Assembly (NCBI GenBank): GCA_965249245.1
Contig: CBDFLV010000006.1
Span: 1 to 64,000 of the forward strand
DNA: 64,000 nt
Direction of reading: 5' to 3'
Source: CBDAPI01 sp965249245
GTDB taxonomy: Bacteria; Acidobacteriota; UBA6911; RPQK01; CBDAPI01
The notes under the pieces: generated by a model
Databases searched by the model: none
What the model was told of the DNA's origin: nothing
What the model saw: the letters and a program-made list of their open reading frames with translations, nothing else
Position numbers and translations under genes: made by a program
In this document: positions 17,670 to 27,532 of the stretch, one piece after another
How positions within the stretch are numbered: position 1 is the first letter of the stretch
How the letters are laid out: every line of letters starts with the position of its first letter

Positions 17670-18428
17670 ATGCGCACACTTATCGGCATCTTGACCCTAG
17701 TAGGGTCCTCTGTGCCCATTTTGCAAGCCCACAAATACGAACCCATCAATGCTGAATATGCCCCGCCGGTGGAGATCTTTATTTTGGACATCACCCCTCA
17801 ATATCTGAATTTGAGGGAAGGACACGATTTCTATCTGATCCCCGAAATCGGTATAGAGATACCCTTAACGGCGTGGTCCCAGATGGAGGTATCCGTTCCC
17901 TACCTACGACTTGATCCTCCCGGGACAGAAGCTCGAAATGGCTTCGGAGACCTAAAGTTCGGATTTCGTGCTGGTTTGCCAAAATTCAAGAAGACTCCCA
18001 TGCTAGCCCTGAATTTTGAAGTGGTCGCTCCGACAGGAGACTCCCAGGACGGGCTAGCGGGCGAGGCCACAGAGTTCGCCACAGGGCTCTTTGCCACCCA
18101 GCAGTTTGACCGGGGGATCGTGTTCGCCAACTTTAGTTATGCCGCCGAATTCCCCAAGGAGGAAGACCCTCGCGAGAACATTCTCGAGTACGCAATAGCT
18201 GCTGTCTTTCACGCGGGTCGTCTGTTTCACCCCACAGTGGAGTTTTTTGGCGAGTCCAACTTGACCGAAGGAGAAACCGAAGCCTTCCTGGCACCCGAGC
18301 TCATCTTGAACGTGAGCCATCGTTCTGAATTGAAATGGGCGCTACCCATCGGCCTGACCGATTCAAGCCCGAACTGGGGGTTCCAATTCCAGCTCACCAT
18401 TTTCCTAAATGAGCACCCAGGCCCTTAA
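17670..18428 (+). CDS. Putative outer-membrane beta-barrel protein
   Basis: 252 residues beginning with a signal peptide (MRTLIGILTLVGSSVPILQA). The remainder alternates short hydrophobic and polar stretches typical of a small barrel: IEIPLTAWSQMEVSVPYLRL, NGFGDLKFGFRAGL, MLALNFEVVAPTGD, ELKWALPIGLT and a final GFQFQLTIFLNE. The phrasing resembles the MetA-pathway-of-phenol-degradation/transporter barrel family. I chose the ATG at 17670 because it directly precedes the signal sequence; the frame is open further upstream. Function unknown; the neighbouring receptor remnant may once have been its partner. Confidence 0.6.
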   Translation: MRTLIGILTLVGSSVPILQAHKYEPINAEYAPPVEIFILDITPQYLNLREGHDFYLIPEIGIEIPLTAWSQMEVSVPYLRLDPPGTEARNGFGDLKFGFRAGLPKFKKTPMLALNFEVVAPTGDSQDGLAGEATEFATGLFATQQFDRGIVFANFSYAAEFPKEEDPRENILEYAIAAVFHAGRLFHPTVEFFGESNLTEGETEAFLAPELILNVSHRSELKWALPIGLTDSSPNWGFQFQLTIFLNEHPGP

Positions 18429-19027
18429 CCTCAAGCTTTAAGGGTGATTCTCCTAAACCCTGTGTCACCGATCTTGTCCAGGTAACGCTGATCCTCGGTC
18501 AGGAAGCTTGGACTGATCCCCCTCAGTGTCGCCTTCTGAGCATAAAGGCAACATGCCCCTCTTAACCACTCCCCTGTCCCCCCGTCCTCCTCCGGGCCGT
18601 CAGGTCTATTTGAAACCCTCGCCCACCCTGAGGTCGCTCGACGAGTTCAGAGATGTGGGCCAATTGAAGAGCCTTTCGGCCTGACGGCCAAAATTCTTAC
18701 TCGAGGATGGCCGTCATTGCGAGATCTCGCCCTGGCCCTTACCTCAGGGTCCTTAATAATGTTGCGGCAGACCAGGTTCTGAGGGTGGAGGAGCCGGCAT
18801 CGTAGCGGCGTCAGTAGAAAGTGGGAGCGGCTGCGTGCCGTTCCTTGACGCCGGAACCACAGCTCTGTGCCGTTTCCTTGGCGCCAGAACAACAGAACGG
18901 CCATTGTGGCTGAACCAGTCCCTCGGTTATGCCATCTAACAGCAAAAACGGGGTCGGGCACTTTGGCCAAGCGGGCTGTGGTATAAGGTGGGAGACTTCG
19001 TGCTCAGCCCGGGATTTTTTGAAGCTT
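18429..19027. other. Intergenic region, no supported gene
   Basis: About 600 bases. It contains two imperfect tandem units, GTGCCGTTCCTTGACGCCGG and GTGCCGTTTCCTTGGCGCCAG, near 18835-18890, but no coding frame with family similarity. The promoter of the downstream secreted protein presumably lies here; no clear -35/-10 pair stands out. Confidence 0.5.
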
Positions 19028-22000
19028 ATGCGTTACTTGTTTTTGTGCATCCTCGTGACGCTTCTAGCGGTGCCTGAAGTCTGGGGCCAGCGAGTCGTCG
19101 CCAGCATCTCTCCAACCGAAGAGTCTCTCAAGTTTGATTCCAACGCCGTTGGGTTGACGACACTGGGACTGGGACTGGGTGACTTCAACTTCTCACCCAA
19201 CGTCGTCTTCACGCCGGATTCGCTCCGGGGCTTTGTCGCGTATCCGGGGCGGGAAGAGGAGGGACTGACCGTTTCGAGCAACAAGGTGATGGCTTTTGAC
19301 GCGGTAAACGGTGAGCTGCTGGCGCTGATCGAGGTGGGCCCGAGCCCGGTCTCTCTGACACTCACGCCGGATGGAGGGCATGTGGGGGTCGTTTCTCTTT
19401 TCCTGCGCGAGAACACGCCCAACGTGGAGAACGAGTTCGAACCTCCGAGGATCGGCTCGGTCTCACTGATCGATGTCCAGACTTTCGAAGTTCAATCCCT
19501 CGAGCTGGACCAGGTGCTCTTTTCGTTTTTCAACAACATTGCCTTTTCGGCGGACGGCTCAACCGGGTTCGTGGCTTCCGCAGGGTCCGACGAGATCCTT
19601 CGGTTCGATGTCGGCTCGATGACGGAGACCGGGCCCCGAATCGAGTTGCCGGGCGCAACCAACGCCGCCTCCATCACAATGGCTGCTGATGGAAGCTTTT
19701 TCACCGTCGTTCTACCGGGCTCTAATGTACTGGATACTTCAGAACAGCCCGACTCTATTCAAATCATCGATCCTGCCTCTTTTTCGATTATAGGAAGTAT
19801 TATTCCGGACCCACTGGTGGTCGAGCGTACAGACGGCACCTCGATCATGATCCCTCATGACTTTTTCGGACTCAATAACGTCTCCATCACCCCGGATAAC
19901 AAGTGGGCCATCATCGGAGATCGCGAAATCAGTCGCTCCAGCGGTTTTGCCGCCCTCACCACAGATCACGCACTGATTATCGATTTGGAGCAGCGCGAGG
20001 TGGCCCAGGTCATCACCGTGGGAGGTGGAGCCAGCGCAAGCTCGGTGTCTCCCACAGGCGATCGGTTCGCCCTGGTTTCCGCCATTGAGGTTTCACTGTT
20101 CGATCCCAGTGAGGAAGGAAGGCGACGCATTTCAACCGGAACGTCGCAGTTTCTGGCCAGCAGCCGCCCCATCTTTTCTCCCGACGGTCGAAAGATCTAC
20201 GTCGCCTCCCCGATTCTGGATCTCCTCAATGTCTACGACGTCGAAAATGCAGTGACGACTGACGGGATTCCGGTTGGTGAAGACTTCTTGCGGCCCTCTT
20301 TCGACGTTCCTGCGGGCCCCCTGGACCTCGCTTTCACCGCCAATGGCGACTTCCTGTCGGTGGTCAACTTCAATGGGAACAACGTTGAACTACTGAAGAA
20401 TACTTACCGGCTCACCGCCCCGCAGATGATTGCAGACAATGTCGACTCGGTTCCTGACGACGAGACCGGGGAACCTGTCCCTATTCCTCCCTCGGAGCGA
20501 TTCTTCAGTGGAATAGCCGTCACGAACAGCGGAGAGGATGATGCGGAAGTCATCATGACAGCTTTTGGCTTTCTGCAAGGTCCCAGAGAGGCTGCCCGTC
20601 TGATCCTCGCAAATCCCAACCCGATCACCGTCTGCGCAGAGGGAGAACTCGGCCAGACGACGATCAACTGGGATGTCAGGAGCGTCCTGGAAGAAGACGA
20701 AGAACAGGAAGAGGTCGAAGTACGAGTCGGCTCGGAAACAGGGAATTTGTTCGCCCGTGGAGATCGGACGGGGAGCGCTCTGACCGGTGAGTGGGTATCG
20801 GATGGGATGACTTTCTATTTACTCAATCGACTCAACGGGGAGTTGCTGGACACGATCACGGTGACCTTTACCGAGCTGGGTTGCCCGCCGCCGGTCGTCG
20901 TCGTCATCCCCAATCCCGTTCAGGTCTGTGATGACGGGGGAGTGGGATCCGCGACGCTTTCATGGGATGCCACTGACTTTGCCGAAGAAGTGGAGATTCG
21001 CGTGGGAAGTGTCGACGGGACCTTGTTTCTCACGGGAGAACCGGTCGGGTTCCAGCAGTCGGTTGAGGTCACCGAGGGGATGGTGTTTGTCCTTGTGGGC
21101 GACACTGGGAACGAGTTGGACCGAGAAGTGGTGACCCTGACCGACGAGTTTTGCCCGCTTGCCTTGACCAGGATCCTGAAGCCCGATCAGCAGATGACAC
21201 TCCTGGCGAACAGTTTCCTGTCGACAAACAGTCTGGTGGATCCAGATTCTGTGGACTTCAGTGGCTGGGTCGACCTCGACAGCGATGACCGCTCGGTCGC
21301 AGGAGTCTTTCTCACCTTCGATGGAGACCTCGGTCGAATAGACGGTGGTCCGATCTCCTCTGAGACTCTGGCGCTGGCCTTTCTGCCCGAAGTCCGCATC
21401 CGGGACGACTTTACAACTCAGATCGATGTGGTGAATCCCAACAATCAGACCATTCGGGTTGTCTTCGATCTCTTCGACCTGACTGGAAGCCTGGTTGCCT
21501 CGGTTCTCCGCAGCGTTGCGCCCGAGGGCCGTATAACTCTTCCCGTCCTGGGCAAAGACGAGACGCTTGGTCAGGGCCTGTTCGACAACGCCACTGGATT
21601 CAATCGGATCCTCGCGTCCCCCAATCCGATTCAGGTGTGTGGGGGTGGAAGAAGCGGTCAAACCACCATTTCATGGAATGCCACCGGGATCGCAGAACAG
21701 GTGGAGATCCGTGTGGGTTCCGTCGACGGAAGCCTGTTTGGGGCGGGACCAGCTACGGGCTCGGCCGAGACCGGGCAGTGGGTGACCGAAGGGATGGTCT
21801 TTTACCTCCTGGATGGAGCTACTGGAGACTTGCTCGATGTCGTCACAGTGAGTTTCACGGAAGAGGGGTGCCCGCCTCCTGTGCTGACAGCGACACCCAA
21901 TCCAATTCGAGTCTGCAACATGGGCTTCGGCTTGACGAATCTCACCTGGGATACGACCGGCGTTGCGACCAGCGTCGAGGTTCGTGCCGATGCGGCGGAC

Positions 22001-22978
22001 GGAACCCTGCTTGGCGGTGGAGGTCCTACCGGAACGATCCAGACAGGCCGCTGGGTTACGGATGGGATGACGTTCTATCTTCTGGATGGGGACGATGGCT
22101 CTGTGCTGGACACCCTAACGGCCACACTCACGGAGGAAGGGTGTCCCCTTGTTGATTTCGAGGACGGCTACATTCGCGTGGCTTCTCCTGGCGCTGTGAG
22201 CGCTGAAACCATGTTGGACCCCAAGAGGATGGCCGTCCTGGGAGCCCAGCAGGTGTACCCCGAACAGACCCGGTTCACAATTCCCCATTTCGTCGCATTT
22301 GGGGGGTCGGACACGATTCTAAAGCTGATCCATCCGTCCAGTCTGCCCCTCGGGGGCGCCCCGGTGACGGTAGACGAAGGGGAGGAAGAACCCGAAGAAC
22401 CAGATCCGATCAAAGTCTCGGTCTCACTGCGCGATGATGACGGTAACCTTGGGTCAGAACCCGTCGAACTGGAGTTGCCGCATGGAGTCTCTGTGCGACG
22501 GAGTGTGAAGGACCTCTTTGGACTCGTGGACAAAGGAACCATCCAGTCCGGATGGATCGAGATCACGACTGACATCCCGGGACTCGTCGGGTCGGCTGAG
22601 ATTCAGGCCTTCGACGGAGAGGCCCTGACGGCAATCCCTCTCCAGCCGGTGCAGAATTCGAAGTTCGTGTTCTCTCACGTGGCCCGGGGATTTGGCTTCT
22701 CCACAGGACTGGCTGTTGTCCACTCTGGCTCGGAACCGGCTACTGTGGTGCTGGAGCTCCGCAACCCGGGTTCCGAGTTGCTGGGGACGGTCGGCCCGGT
22801 GACTCTCGACCCGGGGAATCGGCTGGTTGGCCTGATTTCCGAGCTGTTTCCGAACTCCGGGGAGCTCTCAGGCGGAACGGTCAAGGTCCGATCGGATGTG
22901 CCGGTGACCGGGGTCGAACTCTTCTATGGCGACGATATGCGCGTCCTTTCAGCGGTGCCGCCTCAGCGTTTCGACTGA
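19028..22978 (+). CDS. Large secreted beta-propeller protein with Cys-bracketed repeats
   Basis: 1,316 residues with signal peptide MRYLFLCILVTLLAVPEVWG. Residues about 60-480 form a YVTN/NHL-like propeller (NVVFTPDSLRGFVAYPGR, SLTLTPDGGHVGVVS, PIFSPDGRKIYVASPILD). From about residue 530 come four copies of an 85-90-residue module, each opening NPI-VC and closing GCP, with EVRVGS-DG-LF, DGMTFYLLD and LDTITVT in between; the single Cys at each end suggests a disulfide clamp. A non-repeated segment of about 130 residues splits copies 2 and 3, and the C-terminal 270 residues (SGWIEITTDIPGLVGSAEIQ-type) resemble extracellular domains common in Acidobacteria. Probably surface exposed; function unknown. 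Confidence 0.75.
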   Translation: MRYLFLCILVTLLAVPEVWGQRVVASISPTEESLKFDSNAVGLTTLGLGLGDFNFSPNVVFTPDSLRGFVAYPGREEEGLTVSSNKVMAFDAVNGELLALIEVGPSPVSLTLTPDGGHVGVVSLFLRENTPNVENEFEPPRIGSVSLIDVQTFEVQSLELDQVLFSFFNNIAFSADGSTGFVASAGSDEILRFDVGSMTETGPRIELPGATNAASITMAADGSFFTVVLPGSNVLDTSEQPDSIQIIDPASFSIIGSIIPDPLVVERTDGTSIMIPHDFFGLNNVSITPDNKWAIIGDREISRSSGFAALTTDHALIIDLEQREVAQVITVGGGASASSVSPTGDRFALVSAIEVSLFDPSEEGRRRISTGTSQFLASSRPIFSPDGRKIYVASPILDLLNVYDVENAVTTDGIPVGEDFLRPSFDVPAGPLDLAFTANGDFLSVVNFNGNNVELLKNTYRLTAPQMIADNVDSVPDDETGEPVPIPPSERFFSGIAVTNSGEDDAEVIMTAFGFLQGPREAARLILANPNPITVCAEGELGQTTINWDVRSVLEEDEEQEEVEVRVGSETGNLFARGDRTGSALTGEWVSDGMTFYLLNRLNGELLDTITVTFTELGCPPPVVVVIPNPVQVCDDGGVGSATLSWDATDFAEEVEIRVGSVDGTLFLTGEPVGFQQSVEVTEGMVFVLVGDTGNELDREVVTLTDEFCPLALTRILKPDQQMTLLANSFLSTNSLVDPDSVDFSGWVDLDSDDRSVAGVFLTFDGDLGRIDGGPISSETLALAFLPEVRIRDDFTTQIDVVNPNNQTIRVVFDLFDLTGSLVASVLRSVAPEGRITLPVLGKDETLGQGLFDNATGFNRILASPNPIQVCGGGRSGQTTISWNATGIAEQVEIRVGSVDGSLFGAGPATGSAETGQWVTEGMVFYLLDGATGDLLDVVTVSFTEEGCPPPVLTATPNPIRVCNMGFGLTNLTWDTTGVATSVEVRADAADGTLLGGGGPTGTIQTGRWVTDGMTFYLLDGDDGSVLDTLTATLTEEGCPLVDFEDGYIRVASPGAVSAETMLDPKRMAVLGAQQVYPEQTRFTIPHFVAFGGSDTILKLIHPSSLPLGGAPVTVDEGEEEPEEPDPIKVSVSLRDDDGNLGSEPVELELPHGVSVRRSVKDLFGLVDKGTIQSGWIEITTDIPGLVGSAEIQAFDGEALTAIPLQPVQNSKFVFSHVARGFGFSTGLAVVHSGSEPATVVLELRNPGSELLGTVGPVTLDPGNRLVGLISELFPNSGELSGGTVKVRSDVPVTGVELFYGDDMRVLSAVPPQRFD

Positions 22979-23050
22979 GTATTTAGTCACGAGTCTCCAC
23001 TTTCAGGTATGGCTCCACTACGGCCAGAGCTCTTTGCCGGCCCGTGACCT

Positions 23051-23244
23051 TCCCCGTGTAGGGGGACCCTCCGTGGCCCGATCAGATCGCCGCGCGGAGG
23101 CGGCTCCTACTCTTCGGCGACACCAACCCTTGGCGTCTACCAGCTCCCGGAACAACAGGAAGCGTTTCAGAAAAGAGCGGCAGCGATCTTGATCGGACCA
23201 CGGAGGGTCCTCCTACACTGGGAATGTCACACGATGGCAAAGTG
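23051..23244. repeat. Dispersed repeat copy 5
   Basis: Carries GGGACCCTCCGTGGCCCGATC in one orientation and CGGACCACGGAGGGTCC in the other about 100 bases later, with GCGCGGAGGCGGCTCCTAC between. It forms the 3' exon next to the intron remnant at 23245. Confidence 0.7.
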
Positions 23245-23394
23245 ATAGGGGTAGGGAAAGCTCATTGGTTTGAGCCTCCCCTCCCTCCGAACCGGACGTG
23301 CGGTTCTCCCGCATCCGGCTCTCCAGTCAGTGGGGTCCACGGCGGGACTGACAGATCTGCGCGTGGGCTACGGCCATGGTAAATAGCCCCTGCT
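23245..23394 (-). mobile_element. Group II intron remnant (3' end) cut by IS21
   Basis: Reads on the minus strand as the last codons of the intron reverse transcriptase (QGLFTMAVAHAQICQSRRGPH), domain V at 23321-23289, and the domain VI stem ending CCCTAT at 23245. Sequence is nearly identical to 3706-3855 and the exon junction falls at the same base of the dispersed repeat. The upstream part is lost; the IS21 element begins at 23395 after CTGCT. Confidence 0.85.
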
Positions 23395-23751
23395 TGATCA
23401 ACGTCAAATAGAATTCCCGCAGCGACGATTGGAAATCCCCACACAAGGATTAAAAAAAAAGAGCTGTAGCCGTCCTCTGAGACGGCCCTTTCCGCGGTCC
23501 TCCTTTCTGTAAAAAAGAGAGATTGTTCCTAGAATGCGAGGGGGACGGAGTGAGGGCGTAGCCCGAACGGAGCTCCCCCTCGCTCGCGCTGGCGTCGAGG
23601 GGAGTGGACCAGATCCACGAGGCTGCTGAGCGGCCTCTGTAGGGCGCTGTACGACCGCTCCCCTTGGCGGGCACTCGTCTATCGCCCTCACCAAGCACTT
23701 TCCGGGGTCCAATCAGCCGATTTGCCCGGATTTGACCTCCTCGCGGTTTCC

Positions 23752-24516
23752 TCATTTCGTGGTTCCCTGCTGCTTTGCCTTGGCGCTCTCCATTCGATAG
23801 CTCGGGACGTTGAGTTCCAGAATCACGCTGTGGTGCACCAGCCGGTCGATGGCTGCTGCCGTCGTCAGGGGGTCCTTGAAGATCCTCTCCCAGTCCGAGA
23901 AGATCAGGTTGCTGGTCAGCAAGATGCTGCGACGTTCGTAACGATGGGCCAGCAGTGTGAAGAGAACCTCCATTTCCTCCCGGCTTTGCTGAACGTAGCC
24001 GATGTCATCGACTATGAGAGCCTCGAAGCGATCCAGTTTCTTGAGCTCCTTCTCCAGAGTCAGATCGATTTTGGCCCGCAGCAATCGCTGTACCAGCAGG
24101 GCGCAGGTAGAAAACAGAACCCGGCGCCCCAGCAGAATCAACTCCTGGCCCAGAGCACAGACCAGATGGGTTTTCCCGCTCCCAGGGTTACCGAAAGCCA
24201 AGACGTTCTCGGCACGATCCAAAAACGTCCCTTCCAGCAGCGCTGTGAGTTGTCGATCCACGCTTTGGGGCAAGCGCGAGCGGTCCAGCGCCGTCAGCGT
24301 TTTCTCCCAGGGAAGCTTGGAGGCCCGACGCTGGCGCTGGATTTTGCGCTCGTGCCGCTCCGCCACCTCGATCTCAGATAACGACAAGAGAAACCGGGGA
24401 TAGGACAGACTTTCCTGGGTGGCCAGTGCCGCCTGGGCGGCGTAGTGCTCCCGAAAGGCCGGTAGATGCAGCTCGATTAGGCACTCGCGAAGTCGCGGTA
24501 AGTTGCCTGTGCTCAT
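23752..24516 (-). CDS. istB: IS21 IstB-type AAA ATPase
   Basis: 254 residues starting at MSTGNLPRLRECL, whose ATG overlaps the istA stop by 4 bases; a longer frame upstream is only istA sequence in another phase. Walker A is FGNPGSGKTHL, Walker B ALIVDDIGYV, and SILLTSNLIFSDWERIF is the family sensor region. IstB is the helper ATPase that remodels target DNA and stimulates the IstA transposase. Intact. Confidence 0.92.
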   Translation of the reverse strand: MSTGNLPRLRECLIELHLPAFREHYAAQAALATQESLSYPRFLLSLSEIEVAERHERKIQRQRRASKLPWEKTLTALDRSRLPQSVDRQLTALLEGTFLDRAENVLAFGNPGSGKTHLVCALGQELILLGRRVLFSTCALLVQRLLRAKIDLTLEKELKKLDRFEALIVDDIGYVQQSREEMEVLFTLLAHRYERRSILLTSNLIFSDWERIFKDPLTTAAAIDRLVHHSVILELNVPSYRMESAKAKQQGTTK

Positions 24517-25985
24517 GACCTCACCTCCCGGTTCTCGAGAAGGGTGTCGTAGAGGCCCACGTCCATCTTCTCCACCATCACTTCCCAGGGTTCCACCACC
24601 GGATCGACAAGGCATTCTCGTAGTGCTTCAAAACGGATTCTTTGTCCCCGCTCAATCAACACCTGAAGTGCCTCTCGCACCCGCTGTTCACCTTCCTGGG
24701 CAGCCACCTCGAGGATCTTCAGATATTGGCGATCCGCCGTGGCCGGACAATCTCGGCGCAGCTCGTCGTAGGCGACTCGAAACAAGATCCCCGGAAACAG
24801 ATCCTCCCGCCAGCGATAGCGAGTAAACGCCCCCGGCTTGCGCACCAACGAATGGATCACGTGCCGGTAGTCAATGCGATGCTTGCCTTCTCCTCGCAAG
24901 CGCGGCATCCGTGCCTGGCGCCGTCCTCCGTAGTAGACCTCCACCTGATCCGCCCACACCCGCACTTGAACGCGCTCGCCGATCAACCGGCTGTCCACCG
25001 AATAGGTGTTGTGGCGAACCCGGATCGTACTGCTGGGGGAGACTCTCACCCACTGCCGGGTGAAGTCATCCAGACGGCGTGCCGGCAACGGGCGCATCAC
25101 TGCCAGCTCTTCTCCCAGGCGCTTTTGCCGGGCCGCATTGCGCCGGGACACAATCACCGCTACAAAGCCCTCGTACTCTTCCCGGCTGGAAAAATCACGG
25201 CTACACCGCAGCAGCAGTTCCTGCTCAATGGCCCGTTTCAAGCGGTGATGGGACTGTTCCACATCCCCGTTCTCGTGTGCCTTTCCTGCCTGAGTGCGAC
25301 TGGAGCGCATCCCGAAGTGTCTCAGCAACGCTTGATAGCGCTCGGTGAACTCTTCCCGCTTCAGGTTCTTGACTGCCGCCGAGAGCCGGTCGGTCCGGTG
25401 CTCCTCGGGCAGCGCCCCCAACTCCCACAACGCGTTCTGAAGCCCCAGGCTGAGGCTCTCAAACGACTCACTGAAACACAGCGTGGTCGCTTCCCAGTTC
25501 GAGTAGGCCAACACGAAGTGGTACAGCAGATGGGGAAACGGCTGGCCCTGGATCGTCACTCCGAGGCGCCCCATAAACGTGAAGTCCGATTGCGCTTGAT
25601 GTCCCGGCTGATACTTCTGCGGGAACATCACCTCCTTCGCTTCTCCGTATTCTGCCTTCCACTGCTTGATCCTGCGCTGCAGCGTTCTCAACTGGCCTTG
25701 CTGGAAGGCCCCTTCCTGCTGACGACACAAATGATCGAACACCGCTTTTGCTTCCACCGTCGGCGATCGCTTCAGGATCTCTTTCACCTCCGGCCACACC
25801 GACTCGAACGGATCCGATCGAGTTCTCCAATACCGTTCCGGCTGACACTGGCTCGGTAGCTTTCCCGACTTCAGGTACTTGCGAGCTGTCTTTCGCGACA
25901 TCCCCGCTTTGGCCGCCGCCATCGTTAGCGTCTTCTCGTTCTTCTTCAACTTTACTAACCTCCGCACTTGCTGATCCTTAACCAT
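24513..25985 (-). CDS. istA: IS21 IstA-type transposase
   Basis: 490 residues. An N-terminal helix-turn-helix (TMAAAKAGMSRKTARKYLKSG) is followed by the DDE core: QSDFTFMGRLGVTI with the first Asp, HRTDRLSAAV with the second, and AHENGDVEQSHHRLKRAIEQ with the Glu. The C-terminal part (RVSPSSTIRVRHNTYSVDSRL) is the usual IstA beta-barrel. A second copy of this gene starts at 63706 and is cut by the window end. Intact. Confidence 0.92.
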   Translation of the reverse strand: MVKDQQVRRLVKLKKNEKTLTMAAAKAGMSRKTARKYLKSGKLPSQCQPERYWRTRSDPFESVWPEVKEILKRSPTVEAKAVFDHLCRQQEGAFQQGQLRTLQRRIKQWKAEYGEAKEVMFPQKYQPGHQAQSDFTFMGRLGVTIQGQPFPHLLYHFVLAYSNWEATTLCFSESFESLSLGLQNALWELGALPEEHRTDRLSAAVKNLKREEFTERYQALLRHFGMRSSRTQAGKAHENGDVEQSHHRLKRAIEQELLLRCSRDFSSREEYEGFVAVIVSRRNAARQKRLGEELAVMRPLPARRLDDFTRQWVRVSPSSTIRVRHNTYSVDSRLIGERVQVRVWADQVEVYYGGRRQARMPRLRGEGKHRIDYRHVIHSLVRKPGAFTRYRWREDLFPGILFRVAYDELRRDCPATADRQYLKILEVAAQEGEQRVREALQVLIERGQRIRFEALRECLVDPVVEPWEVMVEKMDVGLYDTLLENREVRS

Positions 25986-26064
25986 GCCCTCATGGTCAGG
26001 ATCAGCCCTGAAAAAGCGGGGAATTCCATTTGTCGTCGCGGGGAATTCTAACTGTCGCCAATCA

Positions 26065-26317
26065 CTGCTGGTACGACTATTCCCGCGCCCGTGACGCCAT
26101 GCTGGAGGCTAGTGACACGGACTACGCTCCCTGGTATATCCTCCGCTCCGACGACAAACGCCGGGCCCGCTTGAACTGCATTCGCCACTTGCTGAGCCTG
26201 ATCCCCTATCGGGATGTGCCCGAGGCCGAGGTGGAGCTGCCCGAGCGCGACGAATCGAACGCCTACAACGACACGAAGGCGCTGGAAGGGCGGCGATTCG
26301 TTGCGGAGACCTATTGA
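26065..26317 (+). pseudogene. 3' fragment of a polyphosphate kinase 2 gene
   Basis: Plus-strand codons after the IS21 end read WYDYSRARDAMLEASDTDYA, then PWYILRSDDKRRARLNCIRH and IPY, which is the C-terminal part of PPK2-family polyphosphate:nucleotide phosphotransferases. The P-loop and lid regions are missing. Because the IS21 target duplication joins this fragment directly to the intron remnant, the gene was already truncated before IS21 arrived. Confidence 0.8.
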
Positions 26318-26343
26318 ACAACGGGGACAGTCTACTCTGTCCC

Positions 26344-27317
26344 CTAAATAATATCCTCTGCGGCCAGCGCTTCAATCTCTTTGCTGGAAAAGCCGGCCTC
26401 TTCCAGAATCTCACGGGAATGCTCTCCGACTCGGGGAGCCGCGCTGCGGATCCGAATTGGAGTGCGGGAGAACTTGGCGGAGGGGCCGGTTAGACGATAG
26501 GTTCCACCCGATTTCTCGGTGACCTGCTGAATTGCCTCCCGGTGCTCGACGTGAGGATCTTGAGCCGTCTCGGCAGGTGTCAGGACAGGTCCCGCGGCAA
26601 GGTGATGTTCCTCAAAACCCCGGATCACCTCGTCGCGAGTTCTGGCACGGCACCAGTCCGACAACATCTGATCAATCTCCTGTCTGTTTGCCAGACGCGC
26701 ATGGAGGGTGGCGTAGTCCGGGTGCCTGGCCAGTTCCGGTCTCTCCAGCAACCTGCAGAGCCGCCTCCAGTGCGTGTCGAGAACCACCAGTGCGTAGACC
26801 CAGCCGTCCCGGCAGCGGTAGGCATTCGCGGGAGCGGCAAAGGTGTAGGTATTCCCCAGCCTGGGAGTCGGAAGTCCCTGAGCGGCAAGGCTCAAAAGAC
26901 CCGTGCTGGAATCGATCATTGCGTCGAGAAGAGAGACATCGACGTGATCTTGATCACCTCGGCGCCATAGTCGGCCAGCACGCAGCAGCACCGTGGACCG
27001 GCCACCGTCGTGGTCACGTCCAGCACCCGGACCCCCTCGAGCGGCCCGTCCAGAAGCGACACACGAAGCACTCCCTCTCCTTCCGGATCGTAGCTCTCCG
27101 GGAAACCGTCGATCGCCGCCGATTTGAGGTCCCAGCCCGAGGAGAAGCAGCCGCCGGCGCCGGCCAGCACCGCCACTGCTGCTTCCTCGTCTTGTTCGAA
27201 GTCTTCGAAGGCCGCCAGCAGTTCGCCGGCAGTCTCTTCGTCCACTGCATTTCGCAGTTCTGGCCGGTTCATGACCACCGTCGTGACAGAACCGCGACGC
27301 TCAACCAGTACCTTCAT
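26344..27317 (-). pseudogene. Fused remnants of an enoyl-CoA hydratase and a CaiB/BaiF CoA-transferase
   Basis: Starting at MKVLVERRGSVTTVVMNRPE (27317, GGGGAGAG just upstream), the first 90 codons are the N-terminus of an enoyl-CoA hydratase up to the oxyanion-hole region FSSGWDL. They run in frame into LLDGPLEGVRVLDVTTTVAG, the N-terminus of a family III CoA-transferase, which breaks after GAEVIK. A second frame from about 26950 resumes CoA-transferase sequence (VDVSLLDAMIDS...LGNTYTFAAPANAY) to the normal C-terminus. Two deletions and a frame change have merged two neighbouring acyl-CoA genes; neither can work. Confidence 0.8.
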
Positions 27318-27532
27318 CGTCACTCTCCCCGCCCGAAAGGCTTGCACCGCTGAGAACAACGCGCAAGGTCCTCGGGGCGTCATGTTGTTTACGGCAAAAT
27401 CTCCCGCACCGCGCGTCCCTTGTCTATCTTAAGATGGCTGGACAAGCAAACGGAATTCACCAGGGCATTCCCTTGCGGCCTTCCAACTACAGGGAAGAGA
27501 AACGATCTTGAAAGTGATAGGGTTGGGACATC

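Larger units (their letters stand above)
23395..26064 (-). mobile_element. IS21-family insertion sequence, copy 1
   Basis: A 2,670-base element with istA-istB on the minus strand. Ends start TGAT: TGATTGGCGACAGTTAGAAT at the right (read inward) and TGATCAACGTCAAATAGAAT at the left, with a second internal repeat of the GGAATTCCCC type as is usual for IS21. A 5-base duplication, CTGCT, flanks it at 23390-23394 and 26065-26069. The left 350 bases up to the istB stop are non-coding. Confidence 0.9.

Noticed and set aside
18647..18970. 107-codon minus-strand frame in the gap before the secreted propeller gene
   Set aside because: No ribosome site, no similarity to known folds, arginine-rich composition typical of random GC-rich sequence.
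24642..25859. 405-codon frame antisense to istA
   Set aside because: Shadow of the IS21 transposase; low-complexity composition and no motif.
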